64,000 nt of DNA. Origin: Pseudacidovorax intermedius. Its GTDB lineage: Bacteria > Pseudomonadota > Gammaproteobacteria > Burkholderiales > Burkholderiaceae_C. Below are positions 8,040 to 17,785 of the stretch, piece by piece (position 1 is the stretch's first letter; each line of letters begins with the position of its first letter). Below the pieces are notes generated by a model, which was given only the letters and a program-made list of their open reading frames with translations, had not been told where the DNA came from and ran no database searches. The stretch lies in the NCBI RefSeq assembly GCF_001476815.1, contig NZ_LDSL01000018.1:1-64000 (forward strand), written 5' to 3'. The translations under genes and the position numbers were made by a program.

Positions 8040-8983
8040 ACCCCACCACCCACACCACCCTGATGCTCTTCGGCGGCGTGGCCGGCGTGCTGGTGCTCGC
8101 CTCGGCCATCGGCGCGCTGCTCAAGTGGCGCGTGGCCCATGGCGGGCCGCATGCCGTCATCGACAACCTCAACGCCCGGGTCAACGCCTGGTGGGTGATG
8201 GTGGCCGTGATCGGCATCGCCTTCGCCTTCGGCAAGCTGGGCGTGATCGTGCTGTTCTACCTGGTCTCGTTCTATGCGCTGCGCGAGTTCCTGAGCCTCA
8301 CCTACACCCGCCGCGGCGACCACCTGGCCATGGCGGCCGCCTTCTACGTGGCACTGCCGGTGCAGTACTTCCTGGTATGGATCGAGTGGTACGGCATGTT
8401 CGCCATCTTCATCCCGGTGGAGGTGTTCCTGATCCTGCCCATCCTGTCGGCGCTGGGCGGCGACACGCAGCGCTTCCTGGAGCGCACGTCCAAGGTGCAG
8501 TGGGGGCTGATGGTCTGCGTGTTCTGCATCAGCCACGTGCCGGCGCTGCTGACGCTCCACATCCCGGGCTTCGAGGACCGCAACCTGCTGCTGATCGCCT
8601 TCCTGGTGATCGTGGTGCAGGGCAGCGACGTGCTGCAGTACGTCTGGGGCAAGCTGCTGGGGCGGCGCAAGGTGGCGCCGGAGCTGTCGCCCTCCAAGAC
8701 CTGGGAAGGGCTCGTCGGCGGCGTGGCCAGCGCCACGCTGCTGGGCGCGGCGCTGTGGTGGGCCACGCCCTTCACGCCCTGGCAGGCCGCGCTCATGGCC
8801 CTCATGATCTGCGTGATGGGCTTCTTCGGCGGGCTGGTGATGTCGGCCATCAAGCGCGACCGCGGGGTGAAGGACTGGGGCACCATGATCGAGGGCCACG
8901 GCGGCATGCTGGACCGGCTGGACTCCGTGATCTTTGCTGCACCGATGTACTTCCACGCCCTCCACTACTGGTGGGTTCCGTGA
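8036..8983 (+). CDS. ynbB: Phosphatidate cytidylyltransferase, YnbB-like (CdsA family)
   Basis: A 315-residue polytopic membrane enzyme predicted to make CDP-diacylglycerol from phosphatidate and CTP. The C-terminal CDP-diglyceride synthetase signature is present at about residues 270-297: SAIKRDRGVKD, then HGGMLDRLD. About eight membrane helices precede it. It is the last gene of the ynb-type operon and starts by ATGA overlap with the acyltransferase gene. It ends 21 bases from the stop of convergent ruvA. It is likely a second, pathway-specific CdsA rather than the essential one, judged from operon context. Confidence 0.88.
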   Translation: MNPTTHTTLMLFGGVAGVLVLASAIGALLKWRVAHGGPHAVIDNLNARVNAWWVMVAVIGIAFAFGKLGVIVLFYLVSFYALREFLSLTYTRRGDHLAMAAAFYVALPVQYFLVWIEWYGMFAIFIPVEVFLILPILSALGGDTQRFLERTSKVQWGLMVCVFCISHVPALLTLHIPGFEDRNLLLIAFLVIVVQGSDVLQYVWGKLLGRRKVAPELSPSKTWEGLVGGVASATLLGAALWWATPFTPWQAALMALMICVMGFFGGLVMSAIKRDRGVKDWGTMIEGHGGMLDRLDSVIFAAPMYFHALHYWWVP

Positions 8984-9004
8984 CCCACCCCGGCGCTGAG
9001 GCGA

Positions 9005-9586
9005 CTACTTCGCCAGCGCCTTCAACGCCATCTTGATGCCCTCGCTCACGCCCACGTCCTTGGGCAGGGCCTTGAGCGCGGCGGCGCCCTCCTTGTCGTT
9101 GTAGCCCAGCGCCAGCAGGGCCTGCAGGATGTCGGCCTGGGCGTCGCTGGCGGGCTGGGCCGCGGCGCCGGCGGTGCCCACCGCGTCGCCCAGCTTGCCC
9201 TTGAGTTCCAGCAGCAGCCGCTCGGCGGTCTTCTTGCCGATGCCGGGAATCTTCACCAGCCGGCCCGGCTCCTGCAGTGCGATGGCCTGCACCAGCTCGC
9301 CCACGCTCAGGCCCGACAGGATCCCCAGCGCCGTGCGCGGCCCCACGCCGGCGATCTTGATCAGCTGTCTAAAGGCCGCACGTTCTTCCGCCGACGCGAA
9401 GCCGTAGAGAATCTGCGCATCCTCGCGCACGATGAAATGCGTGAGCAGCGAGACCTTCGCCCCCACCTGCGGCAGGTTGTAGAAGGTGCTCATCGGCACG
9501 TCCACCTCGTAGCCCACACCGCCGCAGTCGATGACGATCTGCGGCGGGTTGCGTTCGGCCAGGGTTCCGGTGAGTTTTCCTATCAT
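9005..9586 (-). CDS. ruvA: Holliday junction branch-migration protein RuvA
   Basis: A 193-residue protein that binds Holliday junctions as a tetramer and loads RuvB. The OB-fold N-terminus starts MIGKLTGTL. Two helix-hairpin-helix motifs follow ([20 protein letters not shown]), then a flexible linker rich in Ala and the C-terminal RuvB-binding domain. The ATG at 9586 is the family start. It is convergent with the ynb-type operon and divergent from phoH with 48 bases between starts. Confidence 0.97.
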   Translation of the reverse strand: MIGKLTGTLAERNPPQIVIDCGGVGYEVDVPMSTFYNLPQVGAKVSLLTHFIVREDAQILYGFASAEERAAFRQLIKIAGVGPRTALGILSGLSVGELVQAIALQEPGRLVKIPGIGKKTAERLLLELKGKLGDAVGTAGAAAQPASDAQADILQALLALGYNDKEGAAALKALPKDVGVSEGIKMALKALAK

Positions 9587-9634
9587 GACTTGCGTGCCGA
9601 TCCTTCGATTCCATCTGCCAGAGAAAAAAGCCGC

Positions 9635-10591
9635 GTGATTCTCCGCCACAGCTTCACCCCCGCGAACAACACCCGCCTGGCCCACCTGTGCGGCCCCATG
9701 GACGCGCACCTGCGCCGCATCGAGGAGGCGCTGGAGGTCAAGATCGCCCACCGCCACGAGCTGTTCAAGATCGACGGTCCCAAGGCCCGCGCCGAGCGCG
9801 CGCTGGAGGTGCTGCAGGCCCTCTACGAGATCGCCCGGCATCCCCTCGACGCCGCCATGGTGCAGCTCACGCTGGCCGGCGACGGCCAGATGGCCGAGGA
9901 CGCCGCCGGCGCCCTCACGCTCAGCACCCGCCGCGGCGACCTGCGCGCCCGCACGCCCAACCAGAGCGTCTACCTGGACAACATCGCCAGCCACGACATC
10001 ACCTTCGGCATCGGCCCGGCCGGCACCGGCAAGACCTACCTGGCGGTGGCTTGCGCGGTCGATGCGCTGGAGCGCAGCAGCGTGCAGCGCATCGTGCTCA
10101 CCCGCCCGGCGGTGGAGGCCGGCGAGCGCCTGGGCTTCCTGCCCGGCGACCTGTCGCAGAAGGTCGACCCCTACCTGCGTCCGCTCTACGACGCGCTCTA
10201 CGACCTGATGGGCTTCGAGAAGGTCACCAAGGCCTTCGAACGCAACGCGCTGGAGATCGCGCCGCTGGCCTTCATGCGCGGGCGCACGCTCAACAACGCC
10301 TTCGTCATCCTGGACGAGGCGCAGAACACCACGCCCGAGCAGATGAAGATGTTCCTCACCCGCATCGGCTTCGGCAGCAAGTGCGTGGTGACCGGCGACA
10401 TCAGCCAGATCGACCTGCCCAAGACCCAGACCAGCGGGCTGGTGGAGGCCGAGCGCGTGCTGCGCCGCGTGCAGGGCCTGGCCTTCACCCGCTTCGACAC
10501 CGGGGACGTGGTGCGCCATCCGCTGGTGGCGCGCATCGTCGATGCCTACGACGCCGCCCGCAAGCGCAGCAGCAGCGCGAAGGCCGACTGA
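9635..10591 (+). CDS. ybeZ: PhoH-like ATPase (YbeZ)
   Basis: A 318-residue PhoH-family P-loop ATPase. Motifs are Walker [10 protein letters not shown] near residue 128 and Walker [10 protein letters not shown] near 223, followed by MKMFLTRIG and [11 protein letters not shown]. The start is GTG at 9635, in a segment ([11 protein letters not shown]) typical of the family; upstream codons overlap the ruvA start region and read as non-family sequence. It is coupled to ybeY by a one-base overlap. The ybeZ-ybeY pair is conserved and linked to ribosome maturation and RNA metabolism. ybeX does not follow here. Confidence 0.93.
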   Translation: MILRHSFTPANNTRLAHLCGPMDAHLRRIEEALEVKIAHRHELFKIDGPKARAERALEVLQALYEIARHPLDAAMVQLTLAGDGQMAEDAAGALTLSTRRGDLRARTPNQSVYLDNIASHDITFGIGPAGTGKTYLAVACAVDALERSSVQRIVLTRPAVEAGERLGFLPGDLSQKVDPYLRPLYDALYDLMGFEKVTKAFERNALEIAPLAFMRGRTLNNAFVILDEAQNTTPEQMKMFLTRIGFGSKCVVTGDISQIDLPKTQTSGLVEAERVLRRVQGLAFTRFDTGDVVRHPLVARIVDAYDAARKRSSSAKAD

Positions 10592-11052
10592 TGGCGATGC
10601 CGCCGCTGTCCCTGTCGCTGCAGTTCGGCCGCATCGATGCGCTCGCGCGCCACCGCGCCGCCCTGCCCCGCCACCGCGTGGCCCGCTGCATCCGCCATGC
10701 GCTGGAAGCGCCCGGCGAGATCACCGTGCGCATCGTCGATGCCGAGGAAGGCCAGCAGCTCAACCGCGAGTTCCGCGGCAAGGACTACGCGACCAACGTG
10801 CTCACCTTCGACTACGCCCAGTCGCCGATGGTGATGGCCGACCTGGTGCTGTGCGCGCCCGTGGTCGCGCGCGAGGCGAAGGAACTGGGCGTGACCCTGG
10901 CCGCCCACTATGCCCACCTGCTGGTGCACGGCACGCTGCATGCGCAGGGCTGGGACCACGAGACCGGCGACGAGGACGCCGAGGCCATGGAAGCGCGCGA
11001 GATCGAGATCCTGGCGGGGCTCGGCGTGCGCAACCCGTACCGTGGCCGCTGA
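10591..11052 (+). CDS. ybeY: Endoribonuclease YbeY (rRNA maturation factor)
   Basis: A 153-residue single-domain metalloprotein needed for 16S rRNA 3' end processing and 70S quality control. The zinc-binding motif [11 protein letters not shown], with three histidines, is complete (about residues 110-120). The ATG overlaps the phoH-like stop by one base (TGATG). The length is normal for the family. It ends 65 bases before convergent dtd. Confidence 0.95.
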   Translation: MAMPPLSLSLQFGRIDALARHRAALPRHRVARCIRHALEAPGEITVRIVDAEEGQQLNREFRGKDYATNVLTFDYAQSPMVMADLVLCAPVVAREAKELGVTLAAHYAHLLVHGTLHAQGWDHETGDEDAEAMEAREIEILAGLGVRNPYRGR

Positions 11053-11117
11053 CCGCCCCCGTCCCTCACCGCGCGCGGCCTGCACGGCCCCCCAGGCCAG
11101 GCGGCGAGCCCGCGCCG

Positions 11118-11558
11118 TCAGCGCATGTCGATCGGAATCGTCACCGGCCCATCGTTGAGCAGGTGCACCTGCATGTCCGCCCCGAAGCGCCCCGTGGCCA
11201 CCTCGGGATGCAGGCGGCGGGCCTGCGCCACGAAGGCGTCGTAGAGCCGCCGCCCTTCGTCCGGCGGCGCGGCCCCGGTGAAGCTGGGCCGGTTGCCGCC
11301 GCGCACGTCCGCCGCCAGCGTGAACTGGCTGACGATCAGCAGCCCGCCGCCCACGTCCTGCACGCTGCGGTTCATCTTGCCGGCCTCGTCCGCGAAGATG
11401 CGCAGCTTCAGGATCTTGGCCAGCAGGCGCTCGCCCACCGCGTCGGTGTCGCCGGCTTCGGCGCACACCAGCACCAGCAGGCCCGGGCCGATGGCGCCGG
11501 CCAGCTCGCCGCCGATCTCGACGCGGGCCTCGCGCACCCGCTGCAGCAGCGCCTTCAT
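11118..11558 (-). CDS. dtd: D-aminoacyl-tRNA deacylase
   Basis: A 146-residue homodimeric enzyme that hydrolyses D-aminoacyl-tRNAs (and Gly-tRNAAla), preventing D-residue misincorporation. The two signature motifs are present: SQFTLAAD near residue 77 and [10 protein letters not shown] near the C-terminus. The ATG at 11558 overlaps the stop of the upstream CDF gene (ATGA), so the two are probably co-transcribed and coupled. Start MKALLQRV is typical. Confidence 0.96.
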   Translation of the reverse strand: MKALLQRVREARVEIGGELAGAIGPGLLVLVCAEAGDTDAVGERLLAKILKLRIFADEAGKMNRSVQDVGGGLLIVSQFTLAADVRGGNRPSFTGAAPPDEGRRLYDAFVAQARRLHPEVATGRFGADMQVHLLNDGPVTIPIDMR

Positions 11559-12517
11559 GGCAGCACCCGGCCGACCGGGTCGCGGTCCTGCGCCAGGGCG
11601 GCGCGCGATTCGAACTTGAGCGGCAGCAGCTGGATGGTGACCCGCAGGTTGGGCAGTACGCCCATCAGCGCCCGCTCCACGTCGTCGCGCATCAGCGCGG
11701 CGCGGCGCAGCGTCCAGCCGCCCGGCAGGTGCATGTGCAGGTCGGCAAAGCAACGCCGGCCGGCACGGCGGGTGACGAGGTGGTCGAAGCGCAGCTCGGT
11801 GTCGGCCGGCGTCTCGGCGGCGATGCGGTCGAGCACCGACTGCAGCAGCGCCTGGTCGGCCGGCGCCAGCGCCTCGTCCATCAGGCCCTGGGCCGAGCGC
11901 CAGACCAGCTGGCCGCCCTCCCGGATGATGTTGATCGCCACGCCGATGGCCAGCAGCGGATCGAGCCACAACCAGCCGGTGAAGCCCACCGCCACCACGC
12001 CGACGATCACCGCCACGGAGGTCCAGACGTCGGTCATCAGGTGGCGGCCATCGGCCTCCAGCGCGATGGAGTTGTGCCGCTTGGCAGCGCGGAACAGCAG
12101 CCAGGCCAGACCGCCGTTGAAGGCCGAACTCACCGCCGACAGCACCAGGCCCCAGCTCAGCTGCTCCAGCGGCTGGGGATTGAGCAGCCGGTGCACGGCT
12201 GCACCCGCAATGGCCAGCGCCGCGCCGACGATCAGCACGCCCTCGAAACCGGAGGAGAAATATTCGGCCTTGTGGTGGCCGTAGGGATGGTCGTCGTCCG
12301 CCGGCCGCGCCGCCACCGTGATCATGCTCAGCGCGAAGATGGCGCTCGCCAGGTTGACGAAGGACTCCATCGCGTCCGAGATCAGGCCCATCGAATGGGT
12401 GACGTAGCCGGCGATGCTCTTGAGCAGGATGGTCAGCAGGGCCACCGCGATGGACAGCCGCAGCAGGTTGCGCGGCGCCCACAAGGGAGAATCGGGCGCG
12501 AAGGACAGGGTTTTCAT
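11555..12517 (-). CDS. Cation diffusion facilitator (CDF) family transporter
   Basis: A 320-residue inner-membrane transporter for divalent cations such as Zn, Fe or Mn. About six helices make up the first 210 residues, followed by a cytoplasmic ferredoxin-like domain (about 215-300). TM2 carries SDAMES and TM5 carries HLMTD (HxxxD). There is no His-rich loop, unlike the DmeF-like protein at 806-1783, so it belongs to another CDF subgroup. The cytosolic segment [13 protein letters not shown] is typical of many CDF proteins. Its stop overlaps dtd. The metal cannot be assigned from sequence. Confidence 0.9.
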   Translation of the reverse strand: MKTLSFAPDSPLWAPRNLLRLSIAVALLTILLKSIAGYVTHSMGLISDAMESFVNLASAIFALSMITVAARPADDDHPYGHHKAEYFSSGFEGVLIVGAALAIAGAAVHRLLNPQPLEQLSWGLVLSAVSSAFNGGLAWLLFRAAKRHNSIALEADGRHLMTDVWTSVAVIVGVVAVGFTGWLWLDPLLAIGVAINIIREGGQLVWRSAQGLMDEALAPADQALLQSVLDRIAAETPADTELRFDHLVTRRAGRRCFADLHMHLPGGWTLRRAALMRDDVERALMGVLPNLRVTIQLLPLKFESRAALAQDRDPVGRVLP

Positions 12518-12598
12518 GGCAAGGGGAGCAGGGGTTGGCTTCTTCGGGGCACCGGTCGGCGCAGCCTGTCTATGATGCCCGGCCATAAGAAACCAGGG

Positions 12599-13120
12599 AT
12601 GAACGTCTTCATGCAACCACGACTTTTTGCCCGGCCTGGCCCCGCCGCCTGCGGCTGGCTGTTGGCCGGCGTCCTGTGGGCGGTCGCGCCGCCGCTGCGG
12701 GCGCAGACCGCCGCACCGCCTGCCGCGGCGCCCGCGGCCCAGCACGCCGGCTTCATCAAGACGGTGCAGGGCACCGTGCGGCTGGTCGATGCCGCCGGCC
12801 AGGCCCAGCCCGCCCAGCCGGGCAGCGCCCTGCGGGTCAGCGACAGCGTCCAGACCGGCGACGACGGCTCGGCCGGCCTGGTGCTGCGCGACGGCACCAC
12901 GCTGGTGGTCGGCCCCAGGTCCCGCATGGACGTGCGCGACTACCGTTTCGAGAGCACGGCGCAGGACGGCGGCATGCTGATCGGCCTGCTCAGCGGCTCG
13001 CTGCGCATGATCACCGGCCTGCTGGGCAAGAGCCATCCGGAGGCGGTGCGCGTGCAGACGCAGACCGCCACCATCGGCATCCGCGGGACGGACTTCATCG
13101 TGTCCACGGAGGCCCCATGA
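12599..13120 (+). CDS. FecR domain-containing exported protein
   Basis: A 173-residue secreted protein. A signal peptide covers about the first 36 residues (LLAGVLWAV, cleavage near PPLRAQ), then a FecR-type domain (about 50-170): GFIKTVQGTVRLVDAAG, SVQTGDDGSAGLVLRDGT, ATIGIRGTDF. Unlike sigma-regulator FecR proteins it has no cytoplasmic part. Similar stand-alone periplasmic FecR domains occur with OmpA-like or CHASE2-cyclase genes in Burkholderiales. An internal ATG at 12611 also gives a good signal peptide and may be the true start. Its stop overlaps the ATG of the next gene. Function unknown, perhaps envelope sensing. Confidence 0.82.
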   Translation: MNVFMQPRLFARPGPAACGWLLAGVLWAVAPPLRAQTAAPPAAAPAAQHAGFIKTVQGTVRLVDAAGQAQPAQPGSALRVSDSVQTGDDGSAGLVLRDGTTLVVGPRSRMDVRDYRFESTAQDGGMLIGLLSGSLRMITGLLGKSHPEAVRVQTQTATIGIRGTDFIVSTEAP

Positions 13121-13743
13121 TGCTGCACCGCCCCTTCACGCCGTCGTCGCTGCTGCGCGTGGCCGTGCCGCTCGCGGCCTTGCTGCTGGCCGCCTGCGCG
13201 GCGCCGCCCTCCACCCGCGTGGTGCTGCTGCCGCAGGCCGATGGCACACCGTCGGCCGTGGTCGTCGCCACCCAGGGCGGCGAGCAGCGGCTGGACAAGC
13301 CCTACGCGCAGGCCTCGGTGATCGCCACCGACCAGCCGCCGCGCCTGGGCGCCACCGATGCCGCCACGGTGCAGGCCGAGAACCCGGCGCTGTTCGCCAT
13401 GCGGCCGCCCGCGTCCCGACGCTACGTGCTGTTCTTCGATGCCGGCGGCACCCAGCTGGCCGCTGCTTCCCAGCGTGAACTGGACGCGCTGCTGGCGGAT
13501 GCTTCCGCCCAGCCGGGCTCGGACGTGGTCATCACCGGCCACACCGACACCCGCGGCGCCGCCGCGGCCAACGACGCGCTGTCCCTGGCGCGCGCGCAAC
13601 TGCTGCAGCGCATGCTGGTGGCGCGCGGCTTCGCGGCCAACCGGATCGAGGCCGCCGGCCGGGGCGAGCGCGAACTGGCCGTGCCCACCGCTGACAACGT
13701 GGATGAGCCGCGCAACCGGCGCGTGGTCGTCGAGGTGCGCTGA
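13117..13743 (+). CDS. OmpA-family peptidoglycan-associated lipoprotein
   Basis: A 208-residue outer-membrane lipoprotein. The signal peptide ends in the lipobox LLLAAC (Cys28). The C-terminal half is an OmpA/MotB domain with VITGHTDTRG and RIEAAGRGERE and the end motif NRRVVVEV, expected to bind peptidoglycan. The start overlaps the FecR-like gene (ATGA), so the two probably work together at the envelope. There is no beta-barrel portion. It ends 47 bases before convergent tyrS. Confidence 0.88.
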   Translation: MMLHRPFTPSSLLRVAVPLAALLLAACAAPPSTRVVLLPQADGTPSAVVVATQGGEQRLDKPYAQASVIATDQPPRLGATDAATVQAENPALFAMRPPASRRYVLFFDAGGTQLAAASQRELDALLADASAQPGSDVVITGHTDTRGAAAANDALSLARAQLLQRMLVARGFAANRIEAAGRGERELAVPTADNVDEPRNRRVVVEVR

Positions 13744-13790
13744 AGGCGGGGGGAAGGCCCCCACCGGCAAGGCCGGCCGGAGAACCCGGC

Positions 13791-15026
13791 TCAGGCGCCC
13801 AGCACCACGCGGGCGAACTTGCGCTTGCCCACCTGCACCACGTAGCTGCCGGCCTCCAGCTTGAGGCCCTTGTCGCTCACCACGCTTGAATCCACCCGCA
13901 CGCCGCCGCCGTCGATCAGGCGGTTGCCCTCGGAGGTGGAGGCCGCCAGCCCCGCCTGCTTGAGCAGGTGGGCGATGCCCAGCGGCGCGCCCGCCAGCTG
14001 CACCTCGGGAATCTCGTCCGGCACACCGCCGCGGCTGCGGTTGACGAAGTCCTGCTCGGCCGCATCGGCCGCCTGGGCGCTGTGGAAGCGGGCCGTGATC
14101 TCCTTGGCCAGCATCACCTTCGCGTCCTTGGGATTGCGCCCGGCGTCCACCTGGGCCTTGAGCGCAGCGATCTCCTGCAGCGAGCGGAAGCTCAGCAGGG
14201 TGAACCACTTCCACATCAGGTCGTCGGAAATCGACAGCACCTTGGCGAACATGGTGTTCGGCGCCTCGCTGATGCCGATGTAGTTGTTCTTGCTCTTCGA
14301 CATCTTCTCGACGCCGTCCAGGCCCTCGAGCAGCGGCATGGTCAGGATGCACTGCGGCTCCTGACCGTATTCCTGCTGCAGGTGGCGGCCCACCAGCAGG
14401 TTGAACTTCTGGTCGGTGCCGCCGAGCTCCAGGTCGCTCTTGAGCGCCACCGAGTCGTAGCCCTGCATCAGCGGATACAGGAATTCGTGCACCGAGATCG
14501 ACTGGCCCGCCTTGAAGCGCTTGGTGAAGTCGTCGCGCTCCATCATGCGCGCCACGGTGTACTTGGCCGCCAGCTGGATCATGCCGCGCGCGCCCAGCGG
14601 GTCGCTCCATTCGGAGTTGTAGCGGATCTCGGTGCGCGCCGGGTCCAGCACCAGGCTGGCCTGGCGGTAGTAGGTCTGGGCGTTGACCTCGATCTGCTCG
14701 CGGGTGAGCGGCGGGCGGGTGCTGTTGCGGCCCGACGGATCGCCGATCAGCGTGGTGAAGTCGCCGATCAGGAAGATCACCTGGTGGCCCAGGTCCTGCA
14801 GCTGGCGCATCTTGTTGAGCACCACCGTGTGGCCGATGTGGATGTCCGGTGCCGTGGGGTCTAGGCCCAGCTTGATGCGCAGCGGCTGGCCGGTGGATTC
14901 GGCCCGTTGCAGCTTGCGCACCCACTCGTCCTGAGGCAGCAGTTCGTCGGCGCCGCGCAGCGAGATGTCGAGCGCTTGTCTTACACCATCCGATAGGGAA
15001 TGACCAATATCGATCTGAGGATTCAT
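13791..15026 (-). CDS. tyrS: Tyrosyl-tRNA synthetase
   Basis: A 411-residue class I aminoacyl-tRNA synthetase that charges tRNA-Tyr. Visible motifs are HIGH (PDIHIGHT near residue 62) and KMSKS ([10 protein letters not shown] near 238), plus an S4-like RNA-binding domain at the C-terminus. It belongs to the shorter-linker bacterial type found in betaproteobacteria. The start at 15026 ([10 protein letters not shown]) is preferred over an ATG nine codons upstream. It is divergent from the M23 peptidase gene. Confidence 0.96.
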   Translation of the reverse strand: MNPQIDIGHSLSDGVRQALDISLRGADELLPQDEWVRKLQRAESTGQPLRIKLGLDPTAPDIHIGHTVVLNKMRQLQDLGHQVIFLIGDFTTLIGDPSGRNSTRPPLTREQIEVNAQTYYRQASLVLDPARTEIRYNSEWSDPLGARGMIQLAAKYTVARMMERDDFTKRFKAGQSISVHEFLYPLMQGYDSVALKSDLELGGTDQKFNLLVGRHLQQEYGQEPQCILTMPLLEGLDGVEKMSKSKNNYIGISEAPNTMFAKVLSISDDLMWKWFTLLSFRSLQEIAALKAQVDAGRNPKDAKVMLAKEITARFHSAQAADAAEQDFVNRSRGGVPDEIPEVQLAGAPLGIAHLLKQAGLAASTSEGNRLIDGGGVRVDSSVVSDKGLKLEAGSYVVQVGKRKFARVVLGA

Positions 15027-15061
15027 TGGGATTTTGAGGGGCGGAAACAACACTGCGCCGC

Positions 15062-15067
15062 TATACT
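15062..15067 (+). promoter_or_regulatory. Possible -10 box upstream of the M23 peptidase gene
   Basis: TATACT in the 158-base gap between tyrS and the M23 peptidase gene, about 118 bases before the peptidase start. No convincing -35 lies at 16-18 bases, so this is a weak call. Confidence 0.3.
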
Positions 15068-15184
15068 CCGCCGGGTTTCGCGCTCTGCATTCTACGCAGC
15101 GCCTCTTTTTCGCCCCGCCCTGTGTCGGCCTGAGACCTACAGCCCGACCCGGCGGCCGCCGAACCCGAGCCCTGGATTCCTACG

Positions 15185-16546
15185 TTGTCGACATTGATCA
15201 ACGGCATTCTGGCCGCCGAGGAAGCTTTTGCGTCTCGCCTGGCCTTCGTCATCCGGACCCATCCCCGCCATCTCACCGCCGCCGTCGCCGCGCTGCTGAT
15301 GACCGCCGGCGGCGGCGCCTTCGCCGTCGCCTCGCTGGGCCCCGATGCGGCGGATCTGCCGATCCGCCAGGTGCTGGAAACCGTCACCCCGCTGTCGGTC
15401 GAAAGCCAGAGCGAGGCCCTGGACGGCTACAGCTTCACCCTCTTCCGCACCGAATTCACCCGCGCCAGCGACACGGCCGACGCCCTGCTCGGCCGCCTGG
15501 GTGTGCGTGACCCCGCCGCCGCCGCCTTCGTGCGCGGCAACGGCGACGCCCGGCTGGCCATGCTCAGCCGCGTGGGCCGCACCATCTCGGCCGAGATCGG
15601 CCACGACGGCCGGCTGCACCGCCTGTCCGCCCGCTGGGTGCCCGACGCCAACGGCGGCTTCCGCCGCGTGACGGTCGAGCCGGACGGCAGCGGCTTTGCC
15701 GTGCGCAACGAGGCCGAGACGCTGGACACCAACCAGCGCGTGGCCGGCGGCACGATCCAGAGTTCGCTGTTCGCCGCCACCGACGCCGCCGGCATTCCCG
15801 ATGCCATCGCCAGCCAGCTGGCCGACATCTTCTCGGGCGACGTGGACTTCCGCCAGTTGCGCAAAGGCGACCGCTTCGCCGTGCAGTACGAAAGCCTGGA
15901 GGCCGACGGCCAGGCCATGCGCAGCGGCCGCGTGCTGGCCGCCGAGTTCGAGACCGGCGGCAAGGTGCACCAGGCCCTGTGGTTCGAGGCACCCGGCCAG
16001 AAGGGCGGCTACTACCGCTTCAATGGCGAGAGCCTGCGCCGCGCCTACCTGGCCTCGCCGGTGGAATTCACCCGCGTGTCCAGCGGCTTCGCGATGCGGC
16101 TGCACCCCATCCTCAACAGCTGGCGCCAGCACACCGGCACCGACTTCGCCGCCCCGCCCGGCACGCCGGTGCGCACGGTGGGCGACGGCACGGTCGACTT
16201 CGCCGGCTGGCAGAACGGCTACGGCAACATCGTCATCGTCAACCACCGCAACCGCCAGCAGACCGCCTATGCGCACCTGAGCCGCATCGACGTCAAGGCC
16301 GGCCAGTCGGTGAGCCAGGGCCAGAAGGTCGGTGCCGTCGGTTCCACGGGCTGGGCCACGGGCCCGCACCTGCATTTCGAGTTCCGCATCGACGGCCAGT
16401 ACTTCGACCCGCAGCGCATGCTGGCCGAGCAGGACGGCGGCACGCCGGTGCCCGCCTCCGCCCGTGCCGCCTTCGCCAAGGTGATGGGCGCCGCCCGCAC
16501 CGAGCTGGCCGCCGCCAGCGCGACGCTGCAGGCGCGAGCCGACTGA
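15185..16546 (+). CDS. M23 family murein DD-endopeptidase
   Basis: A 453-residue membrane-anchored periplasmic peptidase that should cleave peptidoglycan cross-links. A single N-terminal membrane segment lies at about residues 32-52. A LytM-associated middle region follows, then the M23 domain (about 300-420) with zinc ligands in HTGTDFAA and GPHLHFEF. All catalytic residues appear intact, so it is an enzyme rather than an EnvC-like activator. The likely start is TTG at 15185 (MSTLINGIL). It neighbours tyrS and anmK, a common Burkholderiales arrangement linking cell-wall cleavage with recycling. A clear terminator follows. Confidence 0.92.
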   Translation: MSTLINGILAAEEAFASRLAFVIRTHPRHLTAAVAALLMTAGGGAFAVASLGPDAADLPIRQVLETVTPLSVESQSEALDGYSFTLFRTEFTRASDTADALLGRLGVRDPAAAAFVRGNGDARLAMLSRVGRTISAEIGHDGRLHRLSARWVPDANGGFRRVTVEPDGSGFAVRNEAETLDTNQRVAGGTIQSSLFAATDAAGIPDAIASQLADIFSGDVDFRQLRKGDRFAVQYESLEADGQAMRSGRVLAAEFETGGKVHQALWFEAPGQKGGYYRFNGESLRRAYLASPVEFTRVSSGFAMRLHPILNSWRQHTGTDFAAPPGTPVRTVGDGTVDFAGWQNGYGNIVIVNHRNRQQTAYAHLSRIDVKAGQSVSQGQKVGAVGSTGWATGPHLHFEFRIDGQYFDPQRMLAEQDGGTPVPASARAAFAKVMGAARTELAAASATLQARAD

Positions 16547-16596
16547 ACGACCGCTGTCCGGCCGCGGCGCCTCCGCCGGCGGCCTGGCAACATCCC

Positions 16597-16623
16597 AAGC
16601 GCCGGCCCGTCCGGCGCTTTTTT
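16597..16623 (+). terminator. Rho-independent terminator after the M23 peptidase gene
   Basis: Stem AAGCGCCGG/CCGGCGCTT with a five-base loop, followed by a T run (TTTTTT). It lies 50 bases after the peptidase stop and 16 bases before the anmK start, so anmK may need its own signal or read-through. Confidence 0.85.
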
Positions 16624-16639
16624 CATTCCCGAGCCGCCC

Positions 16640-17779
16640 ATGACCACGACGCCTCCCGCCGCCCCGGACTGCTACATCGGCCTGATGTCGGGCACCTCGC
16701 TCGACGGCGTGGATGGGGTGGTGGCGGAGTTCGGCGCGGACGGCCTCGCAGTGTGCGCCCACGCCGGTGCCGCATTTCCGCCGGCGCTGCGGGCCGAATT
16801 GCTGGCCCTCAACACGCCCGCCGGCGTGGATGAATTGCACCGCGCGTCCCTGGCCGCGAACGGCCTGACCCGGGTCTACGCCGACGTGGTGGCGCAACTG
16901 CTGGCGCGCACCGGGCTGGACGCCGCCGCCATCCGCGCGATCGGCGCCCATGGCCAGACCGTGCGTCATCGGCCCGGCGCCTTCGACGGCACGGGCTACA
17001 CGATGCAGCTCAACAACCCGGCCCTGCTGGCCGAGCTGACCGGCATCGCCGTGGCGGCCGACTTCCGCAGCCGCGACGTCGCCGCCGGCGGCCAGGGGGC
17101 GCCGCTGGTGCCGGCCTTCCATGCGGCCGTCTTCGGACGGGCCGGCGAGGCGCGTGCCGCGCTCAACCTGGGCGGCATCGCCAACCTGAGCCTGCTGCCG
17201 GGCGACGGCACGCCGGTGCGCGGCTTCGACTGCGGGCCGGCCAATGCCCTGCTCGACCACTGGTGCCAGCTGCACCGCGGCCACCCCTTCGACGCCGACG
17301 GCGCCTGGGCCGCCACCGGCACGGCGCGCGCATCGCTGCTGCAGCGCCTGCTGGCCGAGCCCTATTTCGCCCAGCCCATTCCCAAGAGCACCGGCCGCGA
17401 CCTGTTCCATCCCGACTGGCTGGCGCAGCGCCTCGACGACGCCGACCGGGCCGCCGACCCAGCCGACGTGCAGGCGACGCTGGCCGAGTTGACCGCCCGC
17501 AGCAGCGCCGAGGCGCTGCGCACGCACGCGCCGGCCACGCGGCGCCTGATCGTCTGCGGCGGCGGCGCCTTCAACGGCGACCTGCTGCGCCGGCTGGCGC
17601 GGCATCTGCCCGGCGTGGCCATCGACAGCTCGGCCGACCACGGACTGCCGCCGCAGCAGGTGGAGGCCGCGGCCTTTGCCTGGCTGGCACGGCAACTGGT
17701 GAACGGCGCGCCCGGCAACCTGCCGGCCGTGACCGGCGCGCACGGCTTGCGCGTGCTGGGAGCGCTGTATCCCGCCTGA
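16640..17779 (+). CDS. anmK: Anhydro-N-acetylmuramic acid kinase
   Basis: A 379-residue ASKHA-fold cytoplasmic kinase of peptidoglycan recycling, converting anhydro-MurNAc and ATP to MurNAc-6-phosphate. N-terminal phosphate-binding motif [13 protein letters not shown], catalytic region GHGQTV..H, and [10 protein letters not shown] and [12 protein letters not shown] are all present. Length and motif order are normal. It is convergent with the MFS gene, with six bases between stops. Confidence 0.96.
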   Translation: MTTTPPAAPDCYIGLMSGTSLDGVDGVVAEFGADGLAVCAHAGAAFPPALRAELLALNTPAGVDELHRASLAANGLTRVYADVVAQLLARTGLDAAAIRAIGAHGQTVRHRPGAFDGTGYTMQLNNPALLAELTGIAVAADFRSRDVAAGGQGAPLVPAFHAAVFGRAGEARAALNLGGIANLSLLPGDGTPVRGFDCGPANALLDHWCQLHRGHPFDADGAWAATGTARASLLQRLLAEPYFAQPIPKSTGRDLFHPDWLAQRLDDADRAADPADVQATLAELTARSSAEALRTHAPATRRLIVCGGGAFNGDLLRRLARHLPGVAIDSSADHGLPPQQVEAAAFAWLARQLVNGAPGNLPAVTGAHGLRVLGALYPA

Positions 17780-17785
17780 GGGCGC

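Noticed and set aside
9437-9634. Extension of the PhoH-like protein upstream of the GTG at 9635
   Set aside because: The extra 66 codons overlap the ruvA gene on the other strand and do not resemble PhoH N-termini.
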